Source of the DNA: Globodera rostochiensis
Lineage: Eukaryota; Nematoda; Chromadorea; Rhabditida; Heteroderidae
Assembly: GCA_018350325.1 (NCBI GenBank)
Contig: JAEVLN010000022.1
Coordinates: 947,105 to 1,011,104, forward strand
Direction: 5' to 3'
DNA: 64,000 nt
Part shown: positions 35,683-47,472 of the stretch, piece by piece
How positions within the stretch are numbered: the stretch's first letter is position 1
How the letters are laid out: every line of letters begins with the position of its first letter
Program-made: the position numbers and the translations under genes
The notes under the pieces: model-generated
The model's database searches: none
What the model was told of the DNA's origin: nothing
The model's input: only the letters and a program-made list of their open reading frames with translations

Positions 35683-36757
35683 ATGGCCGATGATAGTGGA
35701 ACCAATGCGGCGGGAGGTGCTGCTGGCGGCGGTCAGCCTGCCGAGTACATCAAACTGAAAGTCGTTGGACAGGTCTAACTTTTTGTCATTTACTAGTAAT
35801 AAATAAATTTTAAGAGTTCATTTTTGTAATCCCTTCTTTCACAATGTCAAATAATTTTTATGTCAAAAAAACTTGCTTAATTTCAGGACTCCAACGAAGT
35901 GCACTTTCGGGTTAAATACGGCACGTCCATGGGAAAGCTAAAGAAGGCGTACGCCGAACGTACTGGTGTTCAGGTTTAATATGAGCTTTGGGCGTTTTAC
36001 AATTCAAAAACTTTGTTCTCTAGGTCACTTCTCTCCGCTTTCTCTTTGATGGGCGCCGCGTGAATGATGATGACACACCAAAATCCTTGGAGATGGAGGA
36101 GGACGACGTGATCGAAGTACGATTTAATACATTTTTTTGTTCGGGGTATGCAGAAACATTTTGGGTAGAGCTCGACATATATGAAAATTCCTGGTCTTTG
36201 TTTGTGGAGACTGTCAGCTTGGGCAAGATTTTCTCAACCAAAATCTCAGGGTCCAAGGAACCAAAGAAAAATAAATTGGTTTAGCTGTTACACGCTGGCT
36301 AGTAGGGTAGGACAAACGCGGTGATCCGGTTGAGAAACCGGGGGTGGGGGACTGCTTTTTACACTGGTCTTATCCAAGGATGGAGCCAGTATTTAATGGG
36401 ATTTTTGATTACTATAAAACAGACACCTGCAACATTTAAGATTTTTCAACAAAAAAAACAACTAAAAAGCGACTTTCTGGATTCCCCCTCTTTCCCGAAA
36501 CGCAAGGAGGTCTGGCTCCGTCCTTGGATTATCCAAGGGTGGTCTCGAGGACTTAATGATAGAGGGCGTTTTTTGTTCTCTACTGGCTACTACCAACAGC
36601 GTCGTTGAGTTGTCGAGCGAGAACATTTTTTTCAATCTTAATGTTCTGCTGCTTACTTTAGGTCTACCAGGAACAGCTCGGCGGTGCGGAAGTGGACGGC
36701 TGGGATGTGTCTGCATGTTGTGGTGTGGATGAACGACCGTCGTCCTTTTTCCTCTAA
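35683..36757 (+). CDS. smo-1: SUMO (small ubiquitin-like modifier)
   Basis: Ubiquitin-like protein conjugated to nuclear and other proteins through its C-terminal diglycine. Four exons: 35683-35772, 35887-35973, 36024-36116 and 36662-36757, all joined in phase 0. They give 121 residues with [59 protein letters not shown] and VYQEQLGG at residues 91-98. The mature part is highly conserved. After the diglycine there is a 23-residue tail ([12 protein letters not shown]...), unusually long; it must be cut off by a SUMO protease before conjugation. The last intron is 545 nt and holds a MITE-like fold-back. Confidence 0.95.
36368..36533. mobile_element. MITE-like fold-back element in SUMO intron
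   Basis: Inverted repeats CAAGGATGGAGCCAG at the left end and CTGGCTCCGTCCTTG at the right (one mismatch on pairing) bracket about 165 bp. Flanks both contain TTATCC, but a clean target-site duplication could not be fixed. No ORF. Confidence 0.55.
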
Positions 36758-37329
36758 ACACCGCCCGGAAAAGAATTGCGATGAGAAGAATAAGGGAAGT
36801 GTCATGAGGCAAGTTTGATCTGGATTTTCTTTTTTTTCGTCTAATGTTTTCTGCTGCATTCGTTTGTTTGTTTTGTTTTTTGTCCGATCGTTCATTTATT
36901 GAAAAAAACAAAAAAGCAGAAACAATGTTTTGCATTTAATAATCCTCTACCCGTTTTGCTGCTGCTGCTCTTCTGAAATCGTTGAAAATGGAATTTGTGC
37001 CATTGTGGTCATGGCATTTTTGGGGGATGTTTGGGGAAGTACACAAAATGGTGGTCTTTAATCAGTTGGTTTCTTCCTGTTGTTGGTCTCCTTCCTCTTT
37101 TCCCCTTTCCTCCGCTTCTTTGACTCTCTCCTCCTCTTCCGTCCAGCTCTTCTCTGTGTTGTAGAATGATGAAATTGGGGTGGGGGGGGGGGAGATTTGG
37201 CTTTAACTCCTTCAAAATCGGGGAGTTTTTGACCCAAACTTTTGCTCAAACACCCCCCCCCCCCCGGATGATGGCGATCTCGGCTAACCCGGGATCTTAC
37301 ACCCCCCCCCCGGGGCACCTTTCCGGATT
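36758..37329. other. Convergent spacer with poly-G/poly-C runs
   Basis: 3' regions of SUMO and the glutaredoxin-like gene. It has long G/C runs near 37180-37191, 37250-37265 and 37303-37311. No exon is supported. Confidence 0.6.
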
Positions 37330-37772
37330 TTAAACCCCCAGGGGCACCTTGTCCATCATCCGCGTGGACTCTTCTGCTGTTCCGTCGCCTTTGTCCGCCT
37401 CGCCACTGCACACATATTCCACCAGACGAGGCATTTGCCTTTGCTGGTGATAGTTTTGGATGTGTTCAAGGCCTGCGAACATTTTTTGAAAAATTTCAGT
37501 GTTTTGTCAAAATTGGTTCTGCCAAACGGACTTCCGATGAACGTGCCGCAGATGAACAAATAGGGCATGCCCCGGTGGGCAGTCAGCTTCGCCAGGTTGG
37601 CCTCCACCGCTTCGGCACGTCCAAGTTTGTCCGCGTAAAAAGTGACAAGCGGCAGGCCGTACGTGTCGCGCATGAGCATCTCCAACTGACGCGAGTCGGC
37701 CTTGCGCGAGTCGGCGTACAAAACGGCAGGAAGGCGACGAATCTGTTGTCGGGTTTTTTGGTGTGTTGCCAT
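37330..37772 (-). CDS. Glutaredoxin-like protein lacking the CxxC active site
   Basis: Two exons on the minus strand. Exon 1 (ATG 37772) begins MATHQKTRQQ, has a beta-strand AVLYADS where glutaredoxins carry the CxxC motif, and reaches RGMPYLFICGTFIG, matching the cis-Pro and glutathione-binding part of the fold (usual form TVPQVFINGKFIGG). A donor inside GGAAGTCCG and the acceptor TGTTCGCAG give the join FIGS-LEHIQNYHQQ, as expected for the C-terminal helix. The end is DKVPLGV (stop 37332-37330). No cysteine pair exists, so thiol-disulphide activity is unlikely; a binding or structural role is possible. Without the splice the frame continues into a poorly matching tail. Confidence 0.7.
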
Positions 37773-37801
37773 CGCATTTTTGCATTTATTTTGTGCAAAG
37801 A

Positions 37802-40800
37802 TTAATGGAGGGTTTGTCCCTTCGCCGGAGGGGACAGGGGGGTTTTAGGGTTGGACCCCAACCTAGACCCGATAACATTCTGCTCATCCCCCAACCCCGA
37901 CATGCCATCCCCGAAGATGTCCCCGACTTTCCCGGCCCCGAAGGGCCGGGGCTCAACACAAATTTTTAGTCTTTGATGCTCTTCGACCAGTACCTGCTGA
38001 GACAGTGCCTGAACGGAAGTGGTGCTTTGCTGAATCGGCGGTGTCCTTTCCATCCTTTCTTGATCAGTTGATGTACTTGTTGTTGTCGTCGTCGACGTCG
38101 TTGTCGTCATGGTTTGTGCCGTTGTTGTGGTCGTTGTTTGTTGTGTTGGCGCAGTTACGGTTGCCTGGCTGCTGGCCGGCGACCGTGTTGTCAGCAAGGC
38201 GAGCAGCAGCGACTGCTCCAGCAGAAACGACTGTTGCTGCTGCTGCTGCTGCGATTGTTGCTGAACACCGTCCGTTTCTCTGAGAAAACAAAAATTGTGC
38301 CGTCAACAAACGTGTACTGCTTCCCCAACATTGTCGCCCCTTTGCCCGCAATTTTCCAAATCCCATTTTGTCCCGTTGGTTCGACCAGTGCCATGCCGGA
38401 TGGCCATGCTGGATGATTGCCACCGGCAAAAGTGCCATCGTAACCAGAGATGATGGATCCATAGCTAATGAAGAAATTAATACGCCCGAGGGGCTAAAAC
38501 ACTCCCCCCCCCCCAAAACACTCACTTTGGCCCCCCACTATTTCTCTGTTGCGGCATTGGCTGTACTCCTGCTGCTGCTACTGCTCCAACTCCAATTCCA
38601 CTGGTATCTCCCTCCGGGAGCATTTGTCGTGGTCTCTCTACTGTTGAAAAAGATGCATCATCACTTCCACCAACACACTAATTACTAGAGCCCGAACTTG
38701 AGAACTAATCGAGAATCTCGATCGGTCCGTGCTCAACTCATTAGCCAAGGGAACACCTTTGTCCATGATTAAGCCGTTTGTTCGGGCAGATTCTGCACAT
38801 CCCATTCTGTCGACAGCAGCTGAGCCAGCAATGAAAGGGTTTTGATTCGTTGCGGAAGAGTAAGGGCCCGACGAGGAAGAGAAAGTGCCAAACGAAGCCG
38901 ACGCCGGAGGGGACGGCACTTTTGAGGACAAAATGTTGCTGCTCGTCCCAACTTGGCGGCTCGAAGAAACGGGCCAGACATTTGACGGCATTGGACCTCT
39001 TTTTTGGTTCGGCGTTCCAGCGCCATCTGAAGCAAATGGAAATTTGGCATTTCCCCTCCAAACAAAGGCATTGGGTGCCGCCGCCGCCATACCGACACTC
39101 ATCCCCTGGGGCGAAATGCCAGAATATAATGATGACATTTGCTGTGGCGGCAACGCTGCTGAACCGTCGCCATTGAATGGATTATTATTACCAAAAGGTT
39201 GTTGAGGAGCATTGTTGCCCCCTCGGGGGAGCATCACACCGTAACGCTGCTGGATGGACTCCTCGAAAATGATGCCCCCATTATCATATTCATTTTCCTC
39301 CCCCCATTTGAGACTGACCAAATATTGGCTGTACCGCTGCCGTTCCTCGCTGTCCGTTCGACGCGTTTCCGCCCCTCCGGCGATCCACGGCACGGCATTC
39401 CCTCCCCCTCCCCCGGCCAGTGCCATTGCGCCTCCTCCCGCCATTAAATCATCGTCCCAATCCTCCGTCGATTGGTCCACGCCTCCATCGGTGTTGGCGG
39501 CGCCTATTCTCCCAAACATTCCGCCGCTGGCGGCGCCCTCTCCGACAAATCCGCCGAATGCATTGACCGCCCCCAACGGGTACATCGGCGATGAGCCGTC
39601 GACTTCGACATTCCCTCCCATAAACCTGGCAAATGCCACAAACTATGGTTGGTTGGTGCCGATCCCGAGCCCCAAAATTGGTCGTTGCCGATCCCCGACA
39701 TGTTCCAACCCTTACCCCCGACTTGCTTGCCCCCGAGGGGTCGGAGGACCAGTCCCCTAATTTGAAAGCTTAACGCCTCCCCCACTGACCCCCCATAAGT
39801 GTTTCCATGCCGGCGCCCTTGAGCAACTTGGCCAGCCAATGTCTCTTCAGCAGCAGCCTCTTCGATCATTGGCAATTTGTAAGAAGCCGTCCCATCAGTG
39901 CCCCCCAAATAAGAAGCGGCGGCGGCACCTCCTCCGATCAGTGCCAATGATGCCTGATGATGATTGTTCGGCAATTGGTCCACGCATCCATCCGCAGTAA
40001 AACAATTTGCCTGACGCCATGCCGCCGCCGGCGGACTCTTTTCATTTCCCAATGTGCCAATGCCAATGCCATCGTCGCCCGTCCCGGTGACGGCGGTCCC
40101 CCCTCTCCAATAAGTGCCGAACACCGGAATGCTTCGCATCATACTCAAATCTGTTGTTTTGACAAAGTGAAAACAATTTGCGTGATTCATGGCACTAACA
40201 GTCAGTCAGTCACCTCGAACCTCCCCGATCGGCACTTCCTCTCTTTCCCCCATCAAAGGGATTTGCTCTCGGGCTGAGTCCTCACCGCCACCGCTTCCCC
40301 ACAATGTTCTGTCAGTGTGTGCCAAACTGGACTCTGTCACCACCATTTGACTGATTTTATCTGATTTTAACAAAACAATGTGCCACAATTCGAATCATTC
40401 TTTCTGATCACTGATTATTAGAGGAGGCAATCTGATCATTTATGATTAGCATCATCAAAATCACCGATCACTAACATTTCTCAGAACAGTCTCTGATCAC
40501 TGATCATTAGGGGAAACTCAGTCGGACATTAACTGATCACTAACATTTCTTAGAACAGTCTCTGATCACTGATTAACTCAGAACAGTCTCTGATCACCGA
40601 TTAACTCAGAATAGTCTCTGATCACCGATTAACTCAGAACAGTCTCTGATCATAGATCATTAGAGAAAACTCAGTCGGACCATTCTCTGATCATTAACTG
40701 ATCACTCAGACCAGTCACCCACCGTCTAACACTTACTTGCCGGGATCAGAGTCGGGAACGGTGTGAAGGCGGTCTCCTCTTCTCTGTTCCCTGCCCATTC

Positions 40801-42522
40801 GAATTGATTTCCCGTCCCGAAAGTGTTTTTTCCATTTGCCTCAAAAGCGTCAAGCACCGAATCAAAATCCGTGCCGTCGCCGGAAGTGCCAAAGTGACCG
40901 GCGGAGTTTGCCGACCCGGCCAAGAAGTTCAGAGGAGCATTTGTCTCCGCGTTGTCAATGTCTTCTGAGCTTTTCAAAAAATCACTTCTTCAATTTGTCC
41001 CGCGACTTTGGGGACATATTTAGTGCTGCACGAGAGTCTCAGTCTCGAGTATCGATTCGAGAAAAGTCTCGAGTTTGGGTCTCGTGGTCAAATCTCGGTT
41101 TCGGGATCAACTCTCGAGGTCAAGTCTCGGGCTCCTTAAGTCTCGGAAATCGATCGCCCCGCTCTAACATTGGTAAAAACATATTTGGGACACAATGAAG
41201 CCTAAAATGGACGGGACGGCTGACGATTTCTTTCCATTCCCCCCACTAAATGGGGGGACCCTTTTGTCCCCCCCCCCCCGAAATTTGTTGGTCACCCGTC
41301 GGCCCTTTTTGTGTGTCATTTCTTGCCTCCGTTTGCCCCGTAGGGACTTTGTGGGAACGCAAATGGACTGAACGCACCGCCGCCGCCGTCGCCGTTCATG
41401 CCATCGCCGTCACCAAATTCGTTGCCATTTGGCCACAAATTGTTGTTTATTGGCCACGAGAGATCGGCAGGGAAAGCAGTGACTGTAAACAAAAAGGGGG
41501 GGGGGAAATTCCGTGCTTTGTTAATTTATAGGAGCATGGCACTAGTGGCCGACCTGGTCCCGGACCTTGTGGAAGAAAGCATATTGGAAGGCTTAAACGC
41601 CTCAGGGAATTAAGCTTATAGTCATTGGATTTTTGGATTCTGGGCCAGGAAATCGTGTCCATGCACTTCCCTTCCCTCTACGTCCCGAGGGCTCGGGAAA
41701 ATGACGGTCGGTCTCAAGAAGGCAAGGCACACCTGTCGAGAATGACAGAAAGAAGAGAAGCTGATGCACAACAATGGGCCAAATGAGTCCAAAGGGTCGT
41801 CGGATTTGTCCACCACCCAGCGCCCTTCCACCTCCACCACCTTCGCGCTTGCCCATTATGAATGGTTTGGCGACAAATTACTGCTGGGCAAAGAGCGCCG
41901 GAGGGGACAACACATTTGCCGATGCTGAACTTCCATGGAAGTGGGCGATGACGTCAACGGAATGGGGAAAAAGCTCAGGGAACCGTGACAGTAAATGAAC
42001 GAAGTCTCGAGTGCTGGAACGGTTCGGATCTACAGCAAGAATTGTTCGAATAAAGCTTCTCAAAAAAAGACACGGACTTTGCTGGATCCCCTCGGGGGAG
42101 AACCGGAACTTATAGGCAAAAAATGCTCTGCTCGCTCGTCCTCTTCACACCCAAAAAAAAAAAATTCTCCACTTCCGAATGAAGGGGGGGGGGAACAGAA
42201 CGTTCGGGAGAGAGCAAATCGAATACAAATTGAAGTCCATGAGAAGGCAGGGGCCCAGGCCCGCCGGTCAATGAATTGCTTGTTGTTTAAAGGCTCTTAG
42301 CTGCTGCACTTTTGACCGTTTGAAGTAGTCATCTTCGAGACTCCCGAGGGCCAATCGGTCCATGGAGAAGAGAGTGAGTGAATTGAACGGAGCACAAATT
42401 TCACATTTTGGTTGGGTTAGACAAACATCACAAAAAGCGAAAGTGTTGAGTGGGGGCAATTGGTCCACCAATTTTGGGGGGCGAAGAACGGAGTAACCCA
42501 TCGCATTCATTGCCTCTCCCAC
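37802..42522 (-). CDS. Large disordered Gly/Asn/Ser-rich protein with NPF motifs
   Basis: Unrecognised; the model is approximate. Coding-looking exons on the minus strand include DFDSVLDAFEANGKN and FTPFPTLIPAS (about 40740-40970), SIPVFGTYWRGG...ALIGGG (39770-40150), STEDWDDDLMAGGG, RYSQYLVSLKWGEE, NNNPFNG and NQNPFIAG (38700-39620), SGYDGTFAGGNHPAWPSG (38340-38460), and a Gln/Thr-rich tail (about 37985-38265). NPF tripeptides bind EH domains of endocytic proteins, and Phe-rich acidic clusters such as FDSVLDAF are also common there, so an endocytic adaptor is one possibility. The 5' part (41350-42520) is tentative, including a likely GC donor near 41336. The true stop may lie upstream of 37802. 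Confidence 0.4.
40400..40715. repeat. TGATCA-type self-complementary word island
   Basis: Many copies of TGATCA and CTCTGATCAC in irregular array with AACTCAGAACAGT linkers, for example blocks at 40555-40595, 40585-40625 and 40620-40650. It lies in an intron of the NPF-rich gene. Confidence 0.75.
41030..41150. repeat. TCTCGAG-type self-complementary word island
   Basis: Reiterated GAGTCTCAGTCTCGAG, AAGTCTCGAGTTTGGG, AACTCTCGAGGTCAAG and TCTCGGGCTCC words in about 120 bp of an intron. Confidence 0.65.
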
Positions 42523-43164
42523 TTAATACAAAAACTCTTCCAAAAAATGGACCAAACCGACACAACATTCACAGTTCGAACTCAAAAGCAACAAGTTTAA
42601 ACAACAAAATGTGTTCAAATGAGGGGGGGGGCGGGGATGAGTCAAAAATTGTTTTTGTGTTCTTAGACCCCACCATTTGATTTAGTAACGGTCGTTTATG
42701 CCAAAAACAAAGTAAAAATTGCGTGAATTGTGGCGGGAGGAGGGGACAGCAGCGATAAAGCATTTCAGAAGCAGCAGAACAAAAACGGTGGTACACAAAT
42801 GTGCGAATTAACGCCAGAAATGCCTTCTTTTTTTGTGTTTTTTTAAACTTAACCAACAGATTTGAGAACGAACTGAGATAGGGAAAGGAGAGGGGGGGGG
42901 GGGGGTGTTTTTGAGAACAAATAAACAACAAATAACTGTTGCAAGGGTCGTGGTGGTTGTTTATAAAAAAAAAGTCGCACAAAAAAGATCGCCGATGTTA
43001 TATTGTTGTGATGACGAATGATGGGGATGGATGATCCTTCTTTGGGAAAACAAAAACCAAAACCAAATCGACTCACTCAAAACAAAACAATTAAAACTCA
43101 AATCGCGGGTCATTGGACATGATGACAATTGATATTTCCGACCGCTTCTTTCATCTCAGCGCCA
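42523..43164. other. Spacer with poly-G runs
   Basis: Upstream side of the NPF-rich gene and downstream of lamin. G runs near 42622-42629 and 42892-42905. No confident exon, although a first exon of the NPF-rich gene could lie here. Confidence 0.5.
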
Positions 43165-45692
43165 TTACATGACACGACAGTTCTTGTCCGCGTCCGAGCC
43201 CTCCTCCGTTTGCGCGGAGCTTTGCTGCAGAAACGCCTCAGTCCACGCCTCCACTTCACGGTCCGAGTTCAGCAGTTCCGTACGAATTGCGTCGCCTTGC
43301 GGCCACTGCTGAAGCTTCATCACGAGATTACTGGGCGGCTGATGTTCCTGGCCCGAGTTGCTGGACCAAATCTAATAAAAAAAAACAACAACAATTGGTT
43401 TGGCCAATCATTTGGGTCCACAAATTGTGCCCCCCCCCTCCATTAACCACTCACCGTCACCATCTTGCCCGCCTTTATGACTGTGCGAGAGTGCAATTTG
43501 AAGGTCACTTCCTTTGCGCTCGCAACCGATTTCAACTGCCAACCGCCAATGGCAATGTCCTCTGTGCCCTTGTTGCGCAGAGTGATGTATTGTCCGTCCT
43601 TGTCAACTTCCCCAATTTCCAGATCACCGTTCGCATTACCGGTGCTCTGAAATGTTTATATGTTTAAAAAAAGCAATATTTTTGATTGTACCTTCCACGA
43701 TTTGGACGTGTTGTCGTAGGTGCTCACGTAGTCGTCCTGGTTGAGACGGCGTCGTTTGGTCCCACGACGGACAGTGGTCAAACTTTGGCTCTGGGTGACA
43801 GGCGTCGACAAACGCGGACTCATCGGACGAGGACTGGCAATGACATTACTTGCAGTGATGTTCTGACCGGCCGTCGACGTATTCGGGCTCGCAGACGGCG
43901 TAATGTTGAGTCTGCGCGTCAATTCAACATTAATTTTGAGCCCGGTTCACTTGGTTACCTGGTCTCCTCCTGCTCCAGCAGTTTCTGGTACGCCTGCAAC
44001 TCCATGTCCAGCTGGACCTTGACATCAAGCAAGTCCTGGTAGTCGCTGATCATCAACGCAATTTCTTTTTGAAGTTGGGCGATTTGTTCGTCGCGCTGTT
44101 GGATGCGAAGGTCTGCGTCGTCATGAGCACGTCGCAGTGCCGCCTCAAGATCCTGAAAATAGTTTTCTCTTAATATGCTCAACAAACGGAGAATTGTTCG
44201 ACCTTCACACGACGATTCAGCGACTCGACAATGCCGTGATGGTCTTTGCTCGCGTTCTCCAGTTCTTTAAAACGAACACGCAACATGGACGCCTCTTCAC
44301 GCGCATGCGCGGCCAAATCTCGATTTCGATTGGCGTTTTCAGCAGCCTCGCCCAATTTGTTGCGATACAACTCATCGACCTAAAATATGGGACTAAATTT
44401 GAAACTTTTATGAATCGCGCACTCACTTCAGCACGGTTTAGCGCAATTCGATTGTCGAAGTCGTCGCGTATTGATTGGAGCTGTTCTTGCAGCTTGGCCT
44501 GATAGCGATGTTCAACCTCGTCGTTGAATGAAGTCATTTCTATTTGGCGTTTGCGCCGAATTTCCTCGATTTGATTGTTGTGGCTGCGACGAGCAAATTC
44601 CAGGTCGTCCTTGAGCGTGTGCTGACGGTTCTCCAACTCGGTGCGCAACACTGACTCATCCTCCAGCTGCTGGCGCAACATTTCCACATTGTTTTCGAAG
44701 TCGGCCAAATCATGTTTCAGTTGCTGAAACAATGAAATTAAATTTTTTTTCTGTCTATTTTGGGCTTTTTGAACAAATTGCCTCATTTTCACGCTCCGCA
44801 TTTGCACGAGCAGCGTCCGCGTTGTTGTAACGTGCGGTAATGTCTTGGACATCGGCCTGGGCCAAATTGCGCTCCCTCTCCGCCTTCTTCAAATCCTTCT
44901 CCAATTTGCCAACGCGCGACTTCAATTCCTCATATCCGCTCTGCGCTTTGTCAGTCCCAATTTGCAGTCTGAAAAGAGAACAAACAAATCAAATTTTAAC
45001 TGATCCGTAGGCCAAAAGTTTTGTCCGATCAAAGTTGGGTTGTGTAGAGAGAGCCGGACCCTAACTCCAAATTTTTTTTCTCCTAGTTTTTCTGTATGCT
45101 TACTTTGCCCGTTCGCGTGTTAAGAAGTCCACCTGCGTGCGAAGTTCATCAATTTTGATTTCGTAGCGAACTGACAGATTTTCCTTCTCTTTTCGTTCAA
45201 CAACCTCAACATCATTAATTTGAACTTGCAGGCGCGCATTCTCCGTCTCAAGACTGCGCACGCGCTAAAATTAAATATGCTCGTAAAAAGCAACCAAATC
45301 AAAAAGTTTAAAGTCGCAAGAATTAACAAACCTCAATGTAACCAGCAAGACGATCGTTCAAATGAGAAAGATGATTCTTTTCATCCTGACGTGAAGAAAG
45401 GTGGTTTGATGAACTGTTGTTGATTGCTGATCCGTTACTGCTAAAAAAAGAACATAAAATATATTGGCCAAAGTCAATGAACGTCAGCGAGATTGGAAAC
45501 CCAAATTAGGTAGCTCGAAATGTCGAAATCCAGACCCCCATGATTTGGGGGGTTTGCACATGGCAAAAACGCCTATTTTTCCAAATGTTATAAGAATTTT
45601 CACCCGCTCTCGATGGTTTCATCAGCACTGGCGTCAATGTGAATAGCAGGCTCACGCTGCGATCTGGTGTTTCTTTTTGCTTTTGAAGTCAT
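43165..45692 (-). CDS. lmn-1: Nuclear lamin (B-type)
   Basis: Intermediate filament of the nuclear envelope. From ATG 45692: head MTSKAKRNTRSQREPA, coil start HLNDRLAGYIE/RVRSLETENARL, long heptad-rich rod exons (LQIGTDKAQSGYEELKSRV, HDLADFENNVEMLRQQLEDE), and rod end QLDMELQAYQKLLEQEETR. Then a Ser/Thr/Pro linker, the nuclear localisation signal RRGTKRRRLN, and the lamin-tail Ig fold (GQYITLRNKGTEDIAIGGWQL, WSSNSGQEHQPPSNLV). The C-terminal CRVM is a CaaX box whose Met favours farnesylation (stop 43167-43165). About nine exons are inferred, all with canonical introns. The extra coil-1B heptads and NLS distinguish it from cytoplasmic filaments. Confidence 0.95.
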
Positions 45693-46238
45693 TGTCTTTA
45701 AATAATGAAGCGCAACAATTACCTAACTGTTGGTTTTCGAAAATAGGAAATTTAAAATAGAACGGAAAGGCGCAACAAACTACAGTTACATATAACAAGG
45801 ACAAGGGACAAATTAGTTTTTGGACCATTGAGGAAAATGAAAAGAACTATCAATAAAGTATAGGGACAGAGAATAGAAGAAGAACCAAAGCAGCCAAAAA
45901 TTTCATAGCACTCGCAAAAACAAACAAATGTAACTGTTGCATGAGTCAACAACGTTGAAAGGCAACGTTAAAATGAGCGACGGAAACCAATAGAAATAGA
46001 AAACCGCTTGATTTCTATCGTTGGGGGCCGGAAATGTTAAACAATCGTCTCCTTCCAAAATTTTTTCAGTATTCAATGAAACTCAAACTTATTTGTTAGC
46101 CGAAAAATGCCATATTTTTTCTGAAGCTTTGTTTTGGCGCGTTATGTATTTCAAATTTTCTTGCCAAGTTCACTATTTTTTCAAAAAATTTCATAAAATT
46201 TAATAATTTTTTTTTGCTCACACCGGAACGATCGAATT
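45693..46238. other. Divergent intergenic region
   Basis: Promoter region between lamin (-) and cyclophilin (+). AT-rich, no repeats of note. Confidence 0.6.
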
Positions 46239-47196
46239 ATGAATGTAGCATCGAATTATTCTTTACTTTTTGCCATTATTCTTTTTCTCATAAGCCATGT
46301 ACAGTCAAAAGAAGCAGAAAGAGACGCGATAGACAAACCGAAAGGGCCAAAAGTGACTGAAAAGGTTGACCATTAACGGGTTTTTTGTTTTGTTACTGTC
46401 GTCAAAATTTAGGTTTATTTTGATATAAAAATTGGAGATGAAGATGTTGGACGAATTGAGATCGGCTTGTTTGGCAAAACTGTCCCAAAAACGGTGGAAA
46501 ATTTTGTGGAGCTTGCAAAGAAGCCAAAAGGGGTAATATTGTTTAAAATGATCATTGTTTTTTGTTTATAAATTTGTTTAGGAAGGCTACGTTGGGAGTA
46601 TTATTCATCGAATCATAAAGGATTTCATGATTCAAGGCGGCGATTTTACTAAAGGTGATGGCACTGGAGGCAAATCCATTTGGGGCGAAAAATTCCCAGA
46701 CGAAAATTTCAAATTGAAACATTATGGCGCCGGATGGGTGAGTATATTTAGAAACTGTTTTTGTTGTTGCCAACTTTTGGAATTTGAATCTTTAGCTGAG
46801 CATGGCCAATTCCGGTAAGGACACCAACGGCTCACAGTTTTTTATGTAAGTTTATTTAATGTATACGGAATTTGACGTTTTTATGTTTTTCATTTAGAAC
46901 ATGCAAAAAAACTCCTTGGCTTGATGGGCGCCACGTCGTATTTGGCAAGGTTCGCCATTTTGTAACCATTTTTAGGCGACGGCTTTCCATTCAGATACTC
47001 TACGGAATGTCAATAATTCGACGAATTGAAAGCACCAATACATTGGCTGGTGACCGTCCTGAGAAGGATGTGACTATTGTTGCGGCAGGTAAGAAACTGA
47101 TCCAATCTCCGATACAATCTTATGCAAAATTCAGGTCAGATCCGAGTGGATGCACCTTTTTCTGTTGATAAGGAAGACAGTAGGGATGAACTGTGA
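46239..47196 (+). CDS. ER-lumen peptidyl-prolyl isomerase (cyclophilin B-like)
   Basis: Catalyses proline isomerisation during protein (notably collagen) folding in the ER. The N-terminal signal peptide is [16 protein letters not shown]. The cyclophilin fold has [36 protein letters not shown] (catalytic Arg, Phe, Met, Gln), NGSQFFIT (joined over an intron), and [12 protein letters not shown] (cyclosporin-contact Trp and catalytic His). The C-terminus is SRDEL, an ER retrieval signal. Six or seven short exons. Stop 47194-47196. It converges on the antizyme gene with 276 bp between stops. Symbol withheld because several paralogues exist in nematodes. Confidence 0.93.
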
Positions 47197-47472
47197 CCGT
47201 ATTGTTTGGAAAAGAATTCAATAGTCCGATACAATACATTTTCACATTTCTATACTTTTGTTGGATTGGTTTGTTCATGTTTCATAAAGGTTTGTTTGTT
47301 TTGCTCCACTCAAGCCTGGGGATTTATTGTGAACTTGTCTTGGCACCTCCAAAAAGAAATGTTTTTTATGCTTGACAGCGATTACATTTTATCCGACATA
47401 GGGGCTAGGTTAGGTTATATAGATCACAAATAAAAAAACTGCCGGTTATTCTTCTCAGAAGGGAAATGCAGC

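Noticed and set aside
40400..40715. CRISPR-like repeat array
   Set aside because: Irregular spacing, palindromic words, eukaryotic intron context and no cas genes.
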